DNA from: Myxococcota bacterium
GTDB lineage: Bacteria > Myxococcota_A > UBA9160 > UBA4427
Reading direction: 5' to 3'
NCBI GenBank assembly: GCA_028278345.1
Contig: JANQEL010000010.1
Location: 1 to 64,000 of the forward strand
DNA length: 64,000 nucleotides
In this document: piece by piece, positions 60,440-64,000 of the stretch
Numbering within the stretch: position 1 is the stretch's first letter
Layout of the letters: each line of letters opens with the position of its first letter
Notes under the pieces: generated by a model
What the model saw: only the letters and a program-made list of their open reading frames with translations
What the model was told of the DNA's origin: nothing
The model's database searches: none
Translations under genes and position numbers: made by a program

Positions 60440-61371
60440 GATGCGTTGGCCTCGGGCGCGATGAAGGTTGCGAGGGTGTCGTCGAGGGATGTCAGTTCGA
60501 TGCCGAGGTGGTCGAGGGCTGCGCGGTTGTCGATGTGATCGTCGTGTTCGAGTACCCCGATCATGGCGCGCGTGATCGGTGGATCCTTCGAGATGATCTC
60601 CATGACGGCCGCGACGAGGTTCATCAAGGCAACCGGAATGCCGCGCACTTTCGGTGTCACTCCATGGCGTGCGCCCGCACGAGCGACGAGATCGCGGTAG
60701 GGCAGGGCCTCCGGTCCGCCGAGATCGAAACCGTGGGAAGCGCCGCCTTCGTCTTCCACCGAGGCCACGATCGCCGAGAGCAGATCGCGGATGTCGATCG
60801 GCTGGTGGATCGATTTTCCACCGCCCACGAGAGTGACGCTCGACTTCTCGGCCTGGGCACGCAAAGCCCGCGAAGCCGGATCGTCGGGACCCACCACCAT
60901 CGGTACGCGCAACACCGTGGCCGGGGTCTTCGCATTCATCAGGATCTCTTCCGCGCGACCCTTGCTCGCGAGACACGCGTTGCTCGATGTGGGATGCGCC
61001 CCGAAGATGCTGAGGTAGACCACGCGATCGACGCCGTTCGCATCGGCCGCGCTGGCAACGGCTTCGCAACTCTCCTCGTGTGCCACGCGATAACTCGAGT
61101 TCGAACCTTCCTTGAGGATGCCGACGAGGTGAACGATTGCGCGACAGCCACTCGCCGCGCGGGTCAGTGCCGCCGTGTCGCCATAGCCCTCGGGCAGGAT
61201 CTCGATGTCGGGTCGGATCGCTTCGGGAAGGGTTTCCACCTGCTTCGCCGCACGCTCGCTCCGCACGACGGCGCGACCCGTGATCCCCCGCGCCGCGAAG
61301 CGCTCGAACAACTGCAGGGCGATCTGTCCGTTCGCGCCGGTCACCAGCACGGGTCGGGGGGATTCGGGCAT
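60436..61371 (-). CDS. NAD(P)-binding SDR-like protein (NDUFA9/NmrA group)
   Basis: A 311-residue Rossmann protein: VTGANGQIALQLFERF at the N-terminus (GxxGxxG), VVRSERAAKQ for the NADP phosphate, IVHLVGILKEGSNSSYR and DRVVYLSIFGAHP. It lacks the YxxxK catalytic pair of classical SDRs, like NDUFA9/NmrA proteins, which act in complex assembly, sensing or quinone reduction. It is followed by the membrane-protein gene, with a 4-bp overlap. It is divergent from the hydrolase operon. Confidence 0.8.
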   Translation of the reverse strand: MPESPRPVLVTGANGQIALQLFERFAARGITGRAVVRSERAAKQVETLPEAIRPDIEILPEGYGDTAALTRAASGCRAIVHLVGILKEGSNSSYRVAHEESCEAVASAADANGVDRVVYLSIFGAHPTSSNACLASKGRAEEILMNAKTPATVLRVPMVVGPDDPASRALRAQAEKSSVTLVGGGKSIHQPIDIRDLLSAIVASVEDEGGASHGFDLGGPEALPYRDLVARAGARHGVTPKVRGIPVALMNLVAAVMEIISKDPPITRAMIGVLEHDDHIDNRAALDHLGIELTSLDDTLATFIAPEANAS

Positions 61372-61422
61372 CCGGGCAGGCTAGCAGCCCACTCGCGTTC
61401 GGTAGGGACGTCCAGGACGGGT

Positions 61423-61452
61423 TTGACAGCGCGAAGCGCGCCCACCTACCTT
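61423..61452 (+). promoter_or_regulatory. Promoter for a leaderless transcript
   Basis: TTGACA (61423-61428), 18 bp, TACCTT (61447-61452) match -35 and -10. The ATG of the hydrolase gene is at 61459, 6 bp after the -10, exactly where transcription would start. No Shine-Dalgarno precedes the ATG. Both facts fit a leaderless mRNA. Confidence 0.6.
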
Positions 61453-61458
61453 GCTCGA

Positions 61459-62268
61459 ATGCCCTCCAAATACGTCGACATCCAGGGCGTTGCGACGTTT
61501 CTTCGCCATACGGGTCCAACCACGCTGCCCGAACGGCCTCCCCAGACGAGCCAGGGCGAGATCGTGCTCTGCCTCCACCACTGCGGCGGAAACGCCCGAA
61601 ACTTCGACGCCTTCTCGAACGAGCTCGCGGAAACCCATAGCCCCATCGCCTTCGATCTGCCGGGGCACGACCGCTCGGGCTCCCAGGTGGGGCTGCCCAC
61701 CATCGAAGCGATGGCCGACTTCGCCGCCCAGGTGTTGAAGGCCGTGGAAGCCGATCGCCCGGCGGTCGCGGTGGGGCACGGCATGGGGGGAAGCGTCGTG
61801 GCACAGCTGGCGCTCGCGCATCGCGAAGCCGTGAAGGCCATCGTGCTGGTGAACAGCGGCGCGAAGTACGTCTGCGGCGACGAGTTGATCGAATGCTCGC
61901 GCCTGGTGTCGCTCGGCCGCGCGCGTCGCGAGTTCGACCCGAAGGCCTTCGGGAAGAACACGCCACAGCTCGTCCTGCGCGCCGGCTTCATGGATACGTT
62001 GAAGACCGACCCGCGCGTCATCTATCCGAACCTGATGGCGATGCGCGAATGGCAGGGGGCCGAGCGGCTCGCCGAGATCGACATCCCGGTGCTGCTCGTG
62101 GTCGGTGACGCCGAACATCCCGAAACGCGAAGCGAGGTGGATCGCGCCGCCGAGGCGCTGCCGAATGCGCGCGTCGAAGTGATCGACGACGCGGCCCACA
62201 TGCTTCCCCTCGAACATCCGGGCGCGCTCTCGAAGTGCGTGGGCGACTTCCTGGGAGAACTCGCATGA
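61459..62268 (+). CDS. Alpha/beta hydrolase-fold protein with Gly in place of the nucleophile Ser
   Basis: A 269-residue alpha/beta-hydrolase protein. VLCLHHCGGNARNF gives the oxyanion region; the nucleophile elbow is VGHGMGGSV with Gly at residue 108 (GGC, 61780-61782) instead of Ser. The acid and base regions remain (VVGDAEHP, DDAAHMLPLEHP). With no nucleophile, ordinary esterase activity is unlikely; a cofactor-free lyase/dioxygenase-type reaction or binding role is possible. It is first in an operon with thiolase, DUF35 and PHP genes; its stop overlaps the thiolase ATG by 4 bp. Confidence 0.85.
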   Translation: MPSKYVDIQGVATFLRHTGPTTLPERPPQTSQGEIVLCLHHCGGNARNFDAFSNELAETHSPIAFDLPGHDRSGSQVGLPTIEAMADFAAQVLKAVEADRPAVAVGHGMGGSVVAQLALAHREAVKAIVLVNSGAKYVCGDELIECSRLVSLGRARREFDPKAFGKNTPQLVLRAGFMDTLKTDPRVIYPNLMAMREWQGAERLAEIDIPVLLVVGDAEHPETRSEVDRAAEALPNARVEVIDDAAHMLPLEHPGALSKCVGDFLGELA

Positions 62269-63431
62269 GCGTGTCGGGCCAGATCGCGATCGCGGGGGTG
62301 TACGAACACCCGACCCGCTGGGCGCCGAACAAGACCGAGAACCAGATCATGGCCGAGTGCGCGCGCGGCGCCCTCGAAGATGCGGGGCTCTCCCTTTCCG
62401 ATGTCGACGGGCTCTTCGCCGCCGGCATGGGCATGGGGATGACGGGCATCGTGACCCTCGCCGAGTACCTGAACATCAAGCCCGACTATCTCGATGGCAC
62501 GAACATCGGCGGCTCGTCTTTCGTTTCACACGTGAGCCACGCGGCCGCCGCGATCCACGCGGGCATCTGCGAAGTGGCGCTCGTGCTGTACGGCAGCACG
62601 GCGGCGTCGAACGCGATGGCGATCGGCACCGGCATGGGGGGCGCGGGTCGCGACCCGGCCGGCGCCTTCGTGGGCCCGTACGGCATGACGACCGTGGGCA
62701 GCTACGCGATGGTGGCCCAGCGCCATATGGATACGTATGGCACGAAGAGCGAGCAGCTGGCGCAGATCGCGACCGCGATGCGCCACCACGCTTCGCTCAA
62801 TCCGCAGGCCAAGATGCGCGACCCGATCGAGGTCGAGGATGTGATGGCGAGCCGGGTGATCTCGAGCCCGCTCCACCTGCTCGATTGCTGCATCATCAGC
62901 GATGGCGGCGGGGCCATCGTGGTGACGAGCGCCGAACGTGCGAAGGATCTCGCGAAGAGGCCCATCCTCGTGCAAGGCTGCGGCGAAGCGGTGTGCCATC
63001 AGGAGATCGGCACCCCCGACATCCTCACCATGGCGGCGAAGCAATCGGGAGAGAAGGCCTTCGCCATGTCGGGCCTTTCGCGCAACGACGTCGACTTCTG
63101 CACGATCTACGACTCCTTCACGATCACCGTGCTCCTCACCCTCGAGAACCTCGGCTTCTGCAAGCCGGGGGAGGGCGGGAGCTTCGTCGAGGACGGGCGC
63201 ATCCGCCTCGGCGGTGTGCTGCCGGTGAACCCCGACGGCGGTGGGCTCTCGTCCAACCATCCGGGGATGCGCGGCATCTTCCTCGTGATCGAAGCCGTGC
63301 GTCAGCTGCGCGGCGAATGCGAGGGAAGGCAGGTCGACGATCCGAAGATCGCCTGCGTGCACGGCACCGGGGGCATCCTGGGCGTCTGGCACAGCGGTGC
63401 GACGCTGCTGCTCTCGAACCAGGCCGCCTGA
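62265..63431 (+). CDS. SCP-x-like thiolase (lipid-transfer-protein family)
   Basis: A 388-residue thiolase-fold protein: GQIAIAGVYEHPTRWAP, GTNIGGSSFVSHVSHAAAAI in place of the active-site Cys loop (Ser-Ser instead of Cys), RDPIEVEDVMASRVISSPLHLLDCC and HGTGGILGVWHSGATLLL at the C-terminus. Such thiolases pair with a DUF35 protein and act in retro-aldol or acyl-CoA cleavage steps (Ltp2-like). The missing Cys favours aldolase chemistry. ATG 62265 overlaps the hydrolase stop. A DUF35 partner follows 52 bp later. Confidence 0.86.
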   Translation: MSVSGQIAIAGVYEHPTRWAPNKTENQIMAECARGALEDAGLSLSDVDGLFAAGMGMGMTGIVTLAEYLNIKPDYLDGTNIGGSSFVSHVSHAAAAIHAGICEVALVLYGSTAASNAMAIGTGMGGAGRDPAGAFVGPYGMTTVGSYAMVAQRHMDTYGTKSEQLAQIATAMRHHASLNPQAKMRDPIEVEDVMASRVISSPLHLLDCCIISDGGGAIVVTSAERAKDLAKRPILVQGCGEAVCHQEIGTPDILTMAAKQSGEKAFAMSGLSRNDVDFCTIYDSFTITVLLTLENLGFCKPGEGGSFVEDGRIRLGGVLPVNPDGGGLSSNHPGMRGIFLVIEAVRQLRGECEGRQVDDPKIACVHGTGGILGVWHSGATLLLSNQAA

Positions 63432-63482
63432 TCTCCAGTCCATCCATTCCGAATCGAAACCAGGTGAGAACGAGGCCGAGCC

Positions 63483-63908
63483 ATGCCCAAGGAAATCGAA
63501 TACAGCGCACAACCCATGGATTGGGAAACCCGCGCCTATTGGGAGGGCTGCGGCCGACACGAACTCGTGTTGCAGCGCTGTCTCGATTGTGGATCGGTGC
63601 AGCATCGCCCGCGCGCGGTCTGCGTATCGTGTCTCTCGGATGACATCGAGCACTTCGCCGCGAGCGGACGCGGCAAGGTGCACACCTTCACGGTGACGAA
63701 CCAGAACGGCCTGCCGGCCTTTCGCGAAGCCTGCCCCTACGTGCTCGCCTACGTGGCCCTCGAAGAAGGCCCGCAACTCATGACCAACATCGTGGGTTGC
63801 GACCCCGAAGCCGTGCACATCGGCATGCCGGTCGAAGTCGAGTTCTGCGACGTCGAGGGCGAAGCCGGGGAGGGCGCGACTGCGGTTCCGAGGTTTCGCC
63901 CGGCATGA
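63483..63908 (+). CDS. DUF35 Zn-ribbon/OB-fold partner of the thiolase
   Basis: A 141-residue protein with a rubredoxin-like zinc ribbon (RCLDCGSVQHRPRAVCVSCL; four Cys) and an OB fold (GRGKVHTFTVTNQNGLPAF, MPVEVEF). DUF35 proteins bind SCP-x thiolases and pass acyl-CoA or sterol-derived substrates, as with the MaoC/Ltp2-type complexes. AGGTGAG lies near ATG 63483. Its TGA overlaps the ATG of the PHP gene by 4 bp. Confidence 0.9.
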   Translation: MPKEIEYSAQPMDWETRAYWEGCGRHELVLQRCLDCGSVQHRPRAVCVSCLSDDIEHFAASGRGKVHTFTVTNQNGLPAFREACPYVLAYVALEEGPQLMTNIVGCDPEAVHIGMPVEVEFCDVEGEAGEGATAVPRFRPA

Positions 63909-64000
63909 AGCTCGACCTGCACAACCATTCGATCAAGTCCGACGATGGGAGGGCGAAGGTCGAGAACTACTGCAAGTGGATCGCGAAGCGCGAACTCGAT
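63905..64000 (+). CDS. PHP-domain protein, cut by the window edge
   Basis: The first 32 residues, starting MKLDLHNHSIKSDDGRAKV, carry the PHP metal motif (HxH then SDD). PHP proteins hydrolyse phosphoesters with a trinuclear metal site. The start overlaps the DUF35 stop, making it the fourth gene of this operon. The rest lies outside the window. Confidence 0.85.
   Translation, partial: MKLDLHNHSIKSDDGRAKVENYCKWIAKRELD

Noticed and set aside
1-64000. tRNA, rRNA, insertion sequences and phage genes
   Set aside because: None seen by reading; no transposase, integrase or tRNA-like cloverleaf was recognised.

Overview
The window is high-G+C bacterial DNA from a Gram-negative, mostly aerobic organism. 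The Gram-negative call rests on a predicted outer-membrane barrel, a lipobox lipoprotein, Sec and Tat signals and a surface-polysaccharide cluster. One Shine-Dalgarno (before arsM) is the exact complement of the usual 16S rRNA tail. The mixture of polysaccharide genes, an NRPS/PKS pair, CaiB-type CoA transferase, thiolase/DUF35 pair, deazaflavin-type reductase and a probable selenoprotein would suit a Myxococcota/deltaproteobacterial-like lineage or a related uncultured phylum. That placement is inference; no rRNA or tRNA is present to test it.

Layout. (1) 1-2448, minus strand: an AurF-type diiron oxygenase, a free-standing carrier protein and an adenylation enzyme that runs off the left edge, a compact set for oxidising a carrier-bound amine. 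(2) 2880-6606: GNAT-like protein, polysaccharide-deacetylase-like protein, deazaflavin-type nitroreductase-like protein, SpoIIAA-like protein and DoxX-like membrane protein. (3) 6774-31353: a long exo- or O-polysaccharide region. It holds GT2 and GT4 glycosyltransferases, a Wzx-like flippase, a Wzy-like ligase/polymerase, an alkaline-phosphatase-superfamily membrane enzyme, an SGNH protein, a Gfo/Idh-SDR fusion, two paralogous secreted beta-helix proteins, an aldo/keto reductase, a 2OG-Fe(II) oxygenase, a PssD/PssE (Alg14/Alg13-like) pair and a methyltransferase. A Phd/VapC-type toxin-antitoxin module with a perfect palindromic operator sits inside it. (4) 31359-34102: a molybdopterin oxidoreductase pair (IorAB type). 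(5) 34572-45911: a two-protein assembly line. An NRPS (formyltransferase, half condensation, adenylation domain with an embedded luciferase-like monooxygenase, carrier) is followed by a PKS (KS-AT-KR-DH-carrier-thioesterase). The adenylation pocket reads like a glycine code, so the simplest product is a small formylated, oxidised C4 amino acid derivative.

(6) 45921-50897: membrane proteins, a CaiB-type CoA transferase, an SDR, the arsenite methyltransferase arsM and, convergent with it, a small periplasmic heavy-metal-associated (MerP-like) protein whose metal-binding cysteine codon is TGA followed by a SECIS-like hairpin. This is a probable selenoprotein that ordinary gene calling misses. 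(7) 50952-61371: a GT2 enzyme, a LamG-VanZ protein, a TfoX-like gene with an in-frame TAA, an outer-membrane barrel, a double cNMP-binding protein, DUF924, a TPR-like lipoprotein, a degenerate retropepsin, NUDIX and others. (8) 61459-64000: a tightly coupled operon of alpha/beta hydrolase (nucleophile Ser replaced by Gly), SCP-x-like thiolase, DUF35 Zn-ribbon/OB protein and a PHP-domain protein cut by the right edge. It starts from a promoter that would give a leaderless mRNA.

Most plausible new biology: the selenocysteine-containing HMA protein beside arsM; the formyltransferase/LLM-NRPS plus KR-before-DH PKS line with its divergent molybdenum oxidase; and the diiron oxygenase-carrier-adenylation operon. 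No insertion sequence, CRISPR array, tRNA or rRNA was seen. One 107-bp imperfect inverted repeat (30588-30694) may be a miniature element or a shared terminator.
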